Assembly (NCBI GenBank): GCA_002359465.1
Contig: DENA01000038.1
Coordinates: 43,961-57,862, forward strand
Length of the DNA: 13,902 bases
Direction: 5' to 3'
Source: Ruminococcaceae bacterium UBA2656
GTDB lineage: Bacteria; Bacillota; Clostridia; Oscillospirales; Acutalibacteraceae
The notes under the pieces were generated by a model that was not told the DNA's origin, ran no database searches, and saw nothing but the letters and a program-made list of their open reading frames with translations. The position numbers were made by a program, and so were the translations under genes. Numbering within the stretch: the stretch's first letter is position 1; each line of letters begins with the position of its first letter. Below are positions 7,118 to 12,564 of the stretch, one piece after another.

Positions 7118-8023
7118 ATGAATTATATTACTGCTTTGTGTCCCCACTGCAAAAAGGATCTGCAGCTGCCGGAGGATGCGGAAGATATCGTATGCATGTA
7201 CTGCGCGCAGCCCATTCATGTAAAATCCCTGCTTGCCGAAACGGACAGCACGGACGATGACGATGATAAAAGGCTGATGGAGGAAGCGCTTTCTCTTTTA
7301 AGCGACGATATATTCACCGTCCGGAATGAATATAAAAACATCAAACAGAAAGTTTATCCCACTGAGTTTGAAAACTACAGCAAAACGATTTCTCCCGCTC
7401 TGAAGAAGTACTGTCTTGCCGCAGCGGGCAAGGAAGAAACGGCTGATTTTTTCGCGGGCGTTCTTTTCGACCGGTTTCAAAAACAAATGAAAGCAAGCGG
7501 AATAAAAAAAGAAAATGATCTGCGCCTTTTTGAGTACCGCTACATGATTGTGGCGTTTACCGTGCCCGCCATACTGGAGCAGAACACCCCCGCCGCCGAA
7601 GCGCTTGCGGACAGCTTTTTAAAAATATGGAACGAGCATTACCCTAAAAACCCGCTTGGTAAATCGACTTATGAAGCGATCAGCAACGGGTTCCGCAAAA
7701 AGCTCTGCTTCATTACAACCGCCGTCTGTTCCTCGCTTGGTAAAGGAGATAAATGCGCGGAACTGGAGGCATTTCGGAAATTCCGGGACGGCTGGTTTGC
7801 CGGCACATCGCAGGGGAAAGCAAAAATCAGTGAATACTACCTCTTCGCCCCCATGATTGTAAGCAAAATTGACCGAGCCGTCGACCGTGAGACCGTTTAT
7901 CAGGAAATCTGGACGAACCACCTTTTACCCTGTCTGAAATCGCTGCAGGATGGAAATCCACGGAAATGTGCCGAACAATATGAAGAAATGATTTTAGGCC
8001 TTGAACAAAAATGGCTGAACTGA
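7118..8023 (+). CDS. Zinc-ribbon protein with CFI-box-like C-terminal region, unknown function
   Basis: A 301-residue cytosolic protein of unknown function. The N terminus is a four-cysteine zinc ribbon (C8, C11, C26, C29: CPHC and CMYC). An acidic stretch EtdstDDDDDkR (41-52) joins it to a helical middle (about 55-190). The C-terminal third holds LCFITTAVC (196-204), followed by ELEAFRKFRDGWF (215-227) and a YYLFAPMIV stretch. This is the pattern I know from CFI-box domains: a C-F-I-x-T-A-x-C motif, then a FRxFRD motif, then a helix with Y and P. There are no membrane segments. AGAGGTG precedes the ATG at 7118. It is co-transcribed with the DtxR-type gene and followed by a strong terminator. 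The linkage suggests a metal-related role, but that is inference only. Confidence 0.75.
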   Translation: MNYITALCPHCKKDLQLPEDAEDIVCMYCAQPIHVKSLLAETDSTDDDDDKRLMEEALSLLSDDIFTVRNEYKNIKQKVYPTEFENYSKTISPALKKYCLAAAGKEETADFFAGVLFDRFQKQMKASGIKKENDLRLFEYRYMIVAFTVPAILEQNTPAAEALADSFLKIWNEHYPKNPLGKSTYEAISNGFRKKLCFITTAVCSSLGKGDKCAELEAFRKFRDGWFAGTSQGKAKISEYYLFAPMIVSKIDRAVDRETVYQEIWTNHLLPCLKSLQDGNPRKCAEQYEEMILGLEQKWLN

Positions 8024-8044
8024 GCCGGTTCAAGACAGAATTTA

Positions 8045-8086
8045 AAAGAACCTGAGACGGCAAGTCAACGCTGTCTCAGGTTCTTT
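8045..8086. terminator. Bidirectional Rho-independent terminator
   Basis: A perfect 14-bp stem (8045-8058 with 8073-8086) with a 14-nt loop sits between converging genes. Each arm ends in AAAGAA/TTCTTT, giving a T-rich tail in both directions. It serves the zinc-ribbon gene on plus and the gene at 8101 on minus. Confidence 0.9.
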
Positions 8087-8100
8087 ATATTCTTTAATAT

Positions 8101-8589
8101 TTAATTCGATTCGCCTGATTCTTCCCCATCCCAGCTGACAACCGGCGTAGCTCCGCTCATGGTGGCCTGCTCCATCAGCTTCAGCATTTCCAGCGCGCTT
8201 CTGAAATGCATCGTCTGATCTTGCTCGACCCATGTGATCGTACCCTGCCAGGTGGCATTTTTCCTGTATTGCACGTTTACCACAAAGGTCGTCGGTTTCC
8301 CGCTTATGATTTCGTTCATCGTCTCTTTCACAGCGTCATCCACCTTTTTTATAATTGGCTTTGCTTTTTTTATTTTGAATTTCCGGCCTTCAAAAGAAGC
8401 CTGCGGAAAGGAAAGGCTGTCAAACAGATCGTCCATTCCTCTTAAAAGTTCACATTCATTGTAAAACGGCATCGTTTTTTTATAATATTCACTGTAAACA
8501 TGCCCTTTGAGCGTTTCACTATGTATGGGATTTAAATAAATAATGCTCCGGGATGCTGCGGGAGCTTGTTTTCTTTGCAATTCTTGCAA
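8101..8589 (-). CDS. Conserved hypothetical protein
   Basis: Unknown function; I recall related small proteins in other Clostridia but cannot name a family. The 162-residue product has no membrane segment or signal peptide. Visible blocks are a proline/alanine-rich start (QAPAASRS), a tyrosine-rich region (VYSEYYKKTMPFYNE), a basic stretch (GRKFKIKKAKPIIKK), then a compact beta-rich module NVQYRKNATWQGTITWVEQ followed by helix FRSALEMLKLM. The last 17 residues are acidic (SWDGEESGESN). I place the start at the TTG at 8589, six bases after AAAGGTG. The upstream in-frame GTG at 8598 would sit inside that ribosome binding site. A promoter and a paired direct repeat lie upstream, so it is probably transcribed alone and ends at the bidirectional terminator. 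Confidence 0.7.
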   Translation of the reverse strand: MQELQRKQAPAASRSIIYLNPIHSETLKGHVYSEYYKKTMPFYNECELLRGMDDLFDSLSFPQASFEGRKFKIKKAKPIIKKVDDAVKETMNEIISGKPTTFVVNVQYRKNATWQGTITWVEQDQTMHFRSALEMLKLMEQATMSGATPVVSWDGEESGESN

Positions 8590-8623
8590 TTTTATCACCT
8601 TTATTCTGAAACCATTTACGTTT

Positions 8624-8656
8624 ATTATATTGCACTGTGGTCACATGCCGGTCACA
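8624..8656 (-). promoter_or_regulatory. Putative regulated promoter: -10 box plus paired direct repeat
   Basis: A minus-strand TATAAT (8629-8624) lies 35 bases before the TTG start of the hypothetical gene. There is no -35 box. Instead two copies of TGTGACC (GGTCACA on plus at 8639-8645 and 8650-8656) sit 11 bp apart, one helical turn, in the place an activator would occupy. Function is inferred from geometry. Confidence 0.35.
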
Positions 8657-8711
8657 AAATTAGAATATAAAAAAAATTATTTATAAAATCCTGATAATAT
8701 CAACCAAGTCT

Positions 8712-8740
8712 ATTCTAGCACATTATAGTGGAATAATCAA
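8712..8740 (-). promoter_or_regulatory. Possible second promoter for the hypothetical gene
   Basis: Minus strand TTGATT (8740-8735), 17-bp spacer, TAGAAT (8717-8712). It overlaps the end of the MATE gene and would give a leader of more than 100 nt. Confidence 0.45.
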
Positions 8741-10083
8741 AGTGTTTTCAGCGTTTTTTTGTAAAGCTGTACAAAAAACAGAATACTTGCGGCAAGCGAT
8801 ACAATCTCGGCGACCGGAAAAGCATACCAGACTGAAGAAAGGCCAAGCTTAGACAAGAAAAACGCCGTGGGAACCAGCACAACAAGCTGACGGAGGACAG
8901 AGATAATCAAGCTTTTAAAACCATTCCCAACAGCCTGAAACAACGTGGAAAACATGATACCGAGCGCCGCCGGTACAAAGCAGATACTGATTGTCCGAAG
9001 AGCGGGAATACCAATGGCAAGCATGCTCTCGGACGCATTGAAAATCGACAGAAGCCTGTCCGGCACCATCCAGAACAGAACTGTTCCGAGCGCCATGATT
9101 ACAACCGCAATCATGGAACCGATTTTAACGGCGGACAGAAGGCGCGCGCGTTTCCGTGCGCCGAAATTGTACCCGATAATCGGCATAACGCCCTGTGTCA
9201 AACCGAATACCGGCATAAAAATAAAAGACTGCAGTTTAAAGTAAACGCCGAACAGCGCAACCGCCGTTGCCGTAAATCCGATTAGAATCGCGTTCATCCC
9301 GACTACCATAACAGAACCGATCGCCTGCATAATAATAGCGGGAAAGCCGACAGAATAAATATTCCTGATAATTTGAAAATCTATTTTGAAATGTTGAAAG
9401 CTGATTTTTACCTGATGTTCTTTTTTAGCGATAATATAAATTAAAAACAGCATTGCAAATATCTGCCCGATAACCGTGGCGATCGCCGCACCCGCGACAC
9501 CCATCTTAGGTACGCCCAAAAGACCGAAAATGAAAATCGGATCCAGAATAATATTGGTCACCGCGCCGAGAAGCTGCGACAGCATCGGGTAAATCATGTT
9601 ACCGGTAGCCTGCAGCGTTTTCTCTATGTTAATTTCAACAAAGACGCCAATAGAAACGATGCAGACAATGCTCATATACTGAGTGCCCATTGTCACAATT
9701 TCTTCATTCGCCGTGAAGCTGCGAAAAAAAGTCTCTGAAAACAGCAATCCGATCAAAGCAAAAATAATCCAGTTAAATACTCCTAAAAGGATTCCGTGCG
9801 TAGCCGCGGAGTCTGCTTCTTCCTGCTTTCGCTCACCAAGGCGGCGCGATACCAGGGAATTAATTCCCACAGAAGTACCTACCGCAAGCGCAATCAGCAG
9901 CGTCTGCACAGGAAACGCAAGCGAAACCGCAGTCAGGGCATTTTCACTCACTTTCGCCACAAAAAAGCTGTCGACAACGTTATACAAAGCCTGCACCATC
10001 ATCGACAGCATGGCCGGTACGGACATCGACACAATCAGGTGAAATACCGACACCGTACCCATTTTATTTTCTGTATTCTCCAA
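8737..10083 (-). CDS. MATE-family multidrug/cation antiporter
   Basis: Integral membrane exporter that expels organic cations or drugs in exchange for Na+ or H+. The protein of about 448 residues has the family's usual length and twelve hydrophobic segments in two halves. The first half starts IVSMSVPAMLSMMVQALYNV and contains VGINSLVSRRLGE. The second starts near NIYSVGFPAIIMQAIGS and contains QGVMPIIGYNFGARKRARL, both standard MATE landmarks. The context has no antibiotic genes and the substrate is unknown. I place the start at the TTG at 10083, eight bases after AGGAG. An in-frame GTG at 10090-10092 directly abuts AAAGGA, so it is too close; it would add three residues. The gene has its own consensus promoter and is divergent from sigK. 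I see no clear terminator. Confidence 0.92.
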   Translation of the reverse strand: MENTENKMGTVSVFHLIVSMSVPAMLSMMVQALYNVVDSFFVAKVSENALTAVSLAFPVQTLLIALAVGTSVGINSLVSRRLGERKQEEADSAATHGILLGVFNWIIFALIGLLFSETFFRSFTANEEIVTMGTQYMSIVCIVSIGVFVEINIEKTLQATGNMIYPMLSQLLGAVTNIILDPIFIFGLLGVPKMGVAGAAIATVIGQIFAMLFLIYIIAKKEHQVKISFQHFKIDFQIIRNIYSVGFPAIIMQAIGSVMVVGMNAILIGFTATAVALFGVYFKLQSFIFMPVFGLTQGVMPIIGYNFGARKRARLLSAVKIGSMIAVVIMALGTVLFWMVPDRLLSIFNASESMLAIGIPALRTISICFVPAALGIMFSTLFQAVGNGFKSLIISVLRQLVVLVPTAFFLSKLGLSSVWYAFPVAEIVSLAASILFFVQLYKKTLKTL

Positions 10084-10111
10084 AAATTCCACTCCTTTAT
10101 TTAACTCTTTT

Positions 10112-10140
10112 ATTTTACACGATCATCCGCTCTTTTTCAA
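10112..10140 (-). promoter_or_regulatory. Sigma-A promoter of the MATE gene
   Basis: Minus strand TTGAAA (10140-10135), 17-bp spacer, TAAAAT (10117-10112), about 30 bases before the start codon. Confidence 0.75.
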
Positions 10141-10204
10141 CTCGATTTACGAAATAAAAGAACGGCCTGCTTCGCCGGACTTGCAACGGACATGCGCCCG
10201 TCGG

Positions 10205-10212
10205 CATATAAT
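10205..10212 (+). promoter_or_regulatory. Candidate -10 element of a mother-cell (sigma-E-like) promoter for sigK
   Basis: CATATAAT lies 30 bases before the sigK ATG and resembles the CATAnAnT -10 element of sigma-E/sigma-K promoters. No convincing sigma-A -35 is spaced correctly (TTGCAA is 20 bp from the TATAAT core), and no clear sigma-E -35 is seen either. This fits the known biology of sigK but is weak on sequence alone. Confidence 0.35.
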
Positions 10213-10241
10213 GGCAGACGATATAATAAAGGGGTGGTTAT

Positions 10242-10877
10242 ATGCTTGGTGCCGTACTTGGATTCGCACTCTCCGGATTATTGTTTTTTATCCTTCATGT
10301 CACGGGCTCGGGTTCTTTCCCCCGGCCGCTTACGGCACAGGAAGAAAAGGACTGTCTGGAGCGGCTGAAAAACGGAGATATGAAAGCAAAAAATGAATTA
10401 ATCGAACACAATCTTCGCCTGGTTGCTCATATCATCAAGAAATACTATGCCAATTCAAACGATCAGGATGATCTGATTTCCATCGGTACAATCGGCCTGA
10501 TTAAAGCAGTAAACACCTTTGACAGCAGCAAAGGCATCCGTCTTTCCAGTTATGCGGCAAGATGTATTGAAAATGAAGTGCTGATGTTCTTTCGTTCCTC
10601 CAAAAAAACCGCTCAGGATATTTCCATTAATGAACCGATCGACACCGACAAGGACGGAAACGCGCTGACGCTGATGGACGTTATGGCCACCGAAGACAAC
10701 ATTCTTGACAATCTTGACTGTAAAATAAAGTCTGAACAGCTCAAGAGGTATATCCACGAGGTCCTTTCCCCCAGGGAGCAGACCATTATTGAGCTGCGGT
10801 ACGGGCTGACGGGACACAATCCTCTGACACAGCGGGAAGTGGCGCAGAAACTGGGCATCTCCCGTTCCTATGTATAG
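10242..10877 (+). CDS. sigK: Sporulation sigma factor SigK, 5' part, interrupted in region 4.2
   Basis: RNA polymerase sigma factor for late mother-cell transcription in sporulation. The 211-residue product begins with a hydrophobic segment (about 1-20, MLGAVLGFALSGLLFFILHV) matching the pro-sequence of B. subtilis pro-sigma-K in place and character, then SFPRPLTAQEEK. Region 2 follows (about 52-119: ELIEHNLRLVAHI, DLISIGTIGLIKAV, SYAARCIENEV). Region 4 starts near LSPREQTIIELRYGL. It stops after TQREVAQKLGISRSYV, in the recognition helix, where SigK normally continues with SRIEKKAL or similar. About 25-30 residues are missing compared with the 241-residue B. subtilis protein. AAAGGGG precedes the ATG by seven bases. 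No 3' remainder occurs in any frame downstream in the window. As it stands the product should not recognise -35 elements. A split by a skin-like element is more likely than simple decay, because everything up to the break is intact and family-like. Confidence 0.9.
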   Translation: MLGAVLGFALSGLLFFILHVTGSGSFPRPLTAQEEKDCLERLKNGDMKAKNELIEHNLRLVAHIIKKYYANSNDQDDLISIGTIGLIKAVNTFDSSKGIRLSSYAARCIENEVLMFFRSSKKTAQDISINEPIDTDKDGNALTLMDVMATEDNILDNLDCKIKSEQLKRYIHEVLSPREQTIIELRYGLTGHNPLTQREVAQKLGISRSYV

Positions 10878-10882
10878 GAGCG
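10863..10882. other. Candidate serine-recombinase attachment junction (attL-like) in sigK
   Basis: At the exact point where sigK similarity ends lies an imperfect palindrome, CGTTCCTAT-GT-ATAGGAGCG. Eight of nine arm positions pair around a central GT (10872-10873). The left arm is sigK coding sequence for R-S-Y; the right arm is non-sigK and supplies the TAG stop. Imperfect dyad symmetry around a central dinucleotide is the known layout of large serine integrase sites. The role is inferred. Confidence 0.5.
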
Positions 10883-10949
10883 CGCTTATTGTAAGTGATA
10901 AAAATCACAGCGACCGTTCATTGGTTTTCGTATCGTGAAATCTATTAAT

Positions 10950-11013
10950 AAGCGGCGGCCCCTGGTTATTGAGAGTCGCCGCTTCTGTGTGCCCGGTCGA
11001 AAAATGCGGCGAC
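10950..11013. repeat. Alternative overlapping hairpins
   Basis: AAGCGGCG (10950-10957) can pair with CGCCGCTT (10977-10984). The overlapping GTCGCCGC (10975-10982) can instead pair with GCGGCGAC (11006-11013). The two 8-bp stems exclude one another, the geometry of an attenuator or switch. Neither has a convincing T tract. Confidence 0.45.
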
Positions 11014-11043
11014 ACCAAGAGGTATTTGTATATCATGTGTTTT

Positions 11044-11068
11044 ATATCTCCATTTTAATATCTCCATT
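11044..11068. repeat. Tandem direct repeat, 11-nt unit
   Basis: ATATCTCCATT occurs at 11044-11054 and again at 11058-11068, a 14-bp period. It could be a pair of protein-binding sites or chance in AT-rich DNA. Confidence 0.45.
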
Positions 11069-11095
11069 ATATGAGCTCCAATATATATTTCAATC

Positions 11096-11144
11096 CACGC
11101 CGTTTTTTCATCCGGCCACAGGCCAGATTATGAAAGACGGCGTG
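11096..11144. repeat. Long interrupted inverted repeat
   Basis: CACGCCGT then TTTTTTCA (11096-11110) pairs with TGAAAGACGGCGTG (11131-11144) with one bulge. Inside the loop, GGCC-ACA-GGCC can form a small second hairpin. No T tract follows on either side. Confidence 0.6.
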
Positions 11145-11249
11145 AAAGTGTCACTTCCTATTTTTGAGACAAACTTGGTCTCTGCGGCCCGTGTGTCAAA
11201 TCTCGATACAATGCATACTATGTGTTAAGGACAATAAAGGCGGTGATAA

Positions 11250-11276
11250 ATGAATAGCTATGCGGACTATTCTTAA
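11250..11276 (+). other. Eight-codon ORF with strong ribosome binding site (leader or vestigial gene start)
   Basis: AAGGCGGTGAT (one mismatch to AAGGAGGTGAT) lies six bases before an ATG opening MNSYADYS and then TAA. The ribosome binding site is stronger than most in the window while the frame is tiny. It may be a leader peptide or the 5' remnant of a deleted gene. No similarity recognised. Confidence 0.25.
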
Positions 11277-11303
11277 AAATCAAAACTTCAAATAGCCAAA
11301 TTT

Positions 11304-11320
11304 ATGCAATTGCATATAAT
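11304..11320 (+). promoter_or_regulatory. -10 box overlapped by a perfect 12-bp palindrome
   Basis: ATGCAATTGCAT (11304-11315) is a perfect palindrome whose last base is the first base of TATAAT (11315-11320). No good -35 box is present. The arrangement suggests a repressor operator on a promoter reading into 11341. Confidence 0.4.
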
Positions 11321-11340
11321 AAAACAAGGAGTAACAAACG

Positions 11341-11379
11341 TTGAAATCGATTTGGTTTGCGCTTTTTAAGCGTAGCTAA
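11341..11379 (+). CDS. Possible 12-residue micro-ORF
   Basis: AAGGAG (11326-11331) is followed nine bases later by TTG, opening KSIWFALFKRS and TAA at 11377. The peptide is basic and hydrophobic with a small internal hairpin (CGCTT/AAGCG). A palindrome-overlapped -10 box lies upstream and a perfect 19-bp hairpin starts at the base after the stop. The complete, compact set of signals is the reason for listing it. The frame is too short to have statistical support, and I know no homologue. Confidence 0.25.
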   Translation: MKSIWFALFKRS

Positions 11380-11421
11380 AGTGGGGCTGCTGCAAAACTT
11401 TTGTTTTGCAGCAGCCCCACT
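11380..11421. terminator. Perfect 19-bp hairpin with 4-nt loop
   Basis: Arms 11380-11398 and 11403-11421 are perfectly complementary around TTTT; each arm includes GGGGCTGCTGCAAAAC or its complement. It could end transcription from the micro-ORF and, on minus, from fic, whose stop is about 100 bases away. There is no proper T tract on either side. Head-to-head inverted ends of a deleted insertion sequence could look the same. Confidence 0.6.
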
Positions 11422-11523
11422 CAATTGCCAAAAAATAGACTCAGGCGATAGGCAATTTCAACGAAACCCTTTTGGTGCAAAATAAGACCCTATCCGTAAT
11501 TCAATAAAACATGATTGAAAAAC

Positions 11524-12426
11524 TCACAAGATGTACGATAGATATTGTCTGAGCCGTTCTTCCACATACTCGGCCACCATCTCAACCATCGGCGCGGCAT
11601 TGTTATCGCGGTAGTAGCTGTCAAAGCAATCGTAATACCGTCTGCGATCCGCAAATTTTACATTGACAGGAGGATACCCGTTTTGCATCAGGAACAAATT
11701 CAGAATCAACCGCCCGGTACGGCCGTTGCCGTCCACAAAAGGATGAATCCCCTCAAATTTCAGATGAAACAGCGCTGCACTCTCAATGGGGTGCAGTTTT
11801 TTGTTATTAAATTCCGAAGCGAGTTTCTCCATCAGTTCTGGCACCATTACGGGATCGGGCGGCTCATGGAAAGCGCCCATAATCCGCACAGGAATACGCC
11901 GGTAAACCCCACGGTCTTCCGGCCTGTCCATCAGTACCAATGTGTGAATCTGTTTGATAATGGCTTCAGAGAAGGTTTCTTGATTCTGTACATAGAGAAA
12001 TGCATCCCGGTGACCTACCGCTTCCATATGATCTTTCAGTGGTTTCTTATCAATCGTGACGCCTTCCAGAACGAGCGCGGTTTCCTGCAAAGTCAGTGTG
12101 TTGCCTTCAATCGCATTGGAGTTATAGGTGTATTCAACCATAAACTCGTCCCGCAAACGTTGAAGCTCACCGGCGGTCAACGGGCGGCGCTGGTCCAGTT
12201 GCTCTTTCAACCCGTCAATTCTGGAAAACAAGGGCACATATTCACTTGGAATATCTTTGTGCCGTGTTCTGCGGCTGTCGGCAGGCTTTACCGCGTCCGC
12301 AGGAATCCGGTAAGACCGTCCATCTCTCACAACACCGGGAATCTTCCCCTGTCCGCAAAGCACCCGAACACGACGGTCGGAAATTCCCCATTGTTCCGCA
12401 GCCTGCCCTACACTGATATAATTCAA
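11524..12426 (-). CDS. Fic-domain protein (AMP-transferase), class II self-inhibited, with N-terminal HTH
   Basis: Fic proteins transfer AMP, or another nucleotide moiety, to hydroxyl side chains of target proteins. The 300-residue product opens with an excisionase/MerR-like helix-turn-helix (ISVGQAAEQWGISDRRVRVL to SYRIPADAV, about 3-46). The inhibitory motif SNAIEGN (103-109) matches the [S/T]xxxE[G/N] that blocks the ATP site. A flap follows (RGVYRRIPVRIMG), then the full catalytic motif HPFVDGNGRTGR (228-239, H228). The C-terminal helices follow. All key residues are present. I place the start at the TTG at 12426, nine bases after AGGTGG; an in-frame TTG at 12432 is only three bases from it. 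The gene is monocistronic, with an operator-flanked promoter. It lies between the sigK break and the phage attachment site, so it is probably cargo. No separate antitoxin gene is seen. Confidence 0.92.
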   Translation of the reverse strand: MNYISVGQAAEQWGISDRRVRVLCGQGKIPGVVRDGRSYRIPADAVKPADSRRTRHKDIPSEYVPLFSRIDGLKEQLDQRRPLTAGELQRLRDEFMVEYTYNSNAIEGNTLTLQETALVLEGVTIDKKPLKDHMEAVGHRDAFLYVQNQETFSEAIIKQIHTLVLMDRPEDRGVYRRIPVRIMGAFHEPPDPVMVPELMEKLASEFNNKKLHPIESAALFHLKFEGIHPFVDGNGRTGRLILNLFLMQNGYPPVNVKFADRRRYYDCFDSYYRDNNAAPMVEMVAEYVEERLRQYLSYIL

Positions 12427-12459
12427 AACCAATCACCACCTGATAATTTTCATAATTTG

Positions 12460-12489
12460 ATTATATACCATTATCGGAATAATATGCAA
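12460..12489 (-). promoter_or_regulatory. Sigma-A promoter of fic
   Basis: Minus strand TTGCAT (12489-12484), 18-bp spacer, TATAAT (12465-12460), about 34 bases before the TTG start. The -35 box overlaps one arm of an inverted repeat. Confidence 0.7.
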
Positions 12490-12522
12490 GACTTATGTGC
12501 AAAATTTTATGATATTATTCCG
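12475..12522. repeat. Inverted repeat flanking the fic promoter, probable operator
   Basis: CGGAATAATAT (12475-12485) and its exact reverse complement (12512-12522) are separated by 26 bases. The proximal arm covers the spacer and -35 edge of the fic promoter. Two operator arms could be bridged by a dimeric regulator, possibly the Fic protein itself through its own helix-turn-helix. Confidence 0.55.
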
Positions 12523-12564
12523 AATTGTATAACCGATATATTTTCAGATTTACGGCATTCGCAT

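Larger units (their letters stand above)
10878..11523. other. Structured intergenic region between split sigK and fic
   Basis: About 650 bases without a recognisable protein gene. It holds two mutually exclusive GC hairpins (10950-11013), a tandem 11-nt repeat (11044-11068), a long hairpin (11096-11144), and two very short ORFs with good ribosome binding sites (11250 and 11341). It also holds a 12-bp palindrome over a -10 box (11304-11320) and a perfect 19-bp hairpin (11380-11421). The stretch 11422-11523 holds only the right arm of a 9-bp inverted repeat CGTTGAAAT/ATTTCAACG (11339-11347 with 11455-11463). Confidence 0.7.

Noticed and set aside
11087..11100. ATTTCAATCCACGC, which matches the end of common type I-C CRISPR repeats read in reverse complement.
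   Set aside because: It occurs once, the rest of the repeat does not follow, there are no regularly spaced copies and no cas genes. A chance match is the simpler reading.
10935..11228. 97-codon plus-strand frame after sigK.
   Set aside because: It has no ribosome binding site, runs through two hairpin regions, and its translation is of low plausibility. It also shows no resemblance to the missing sigK 3' part.
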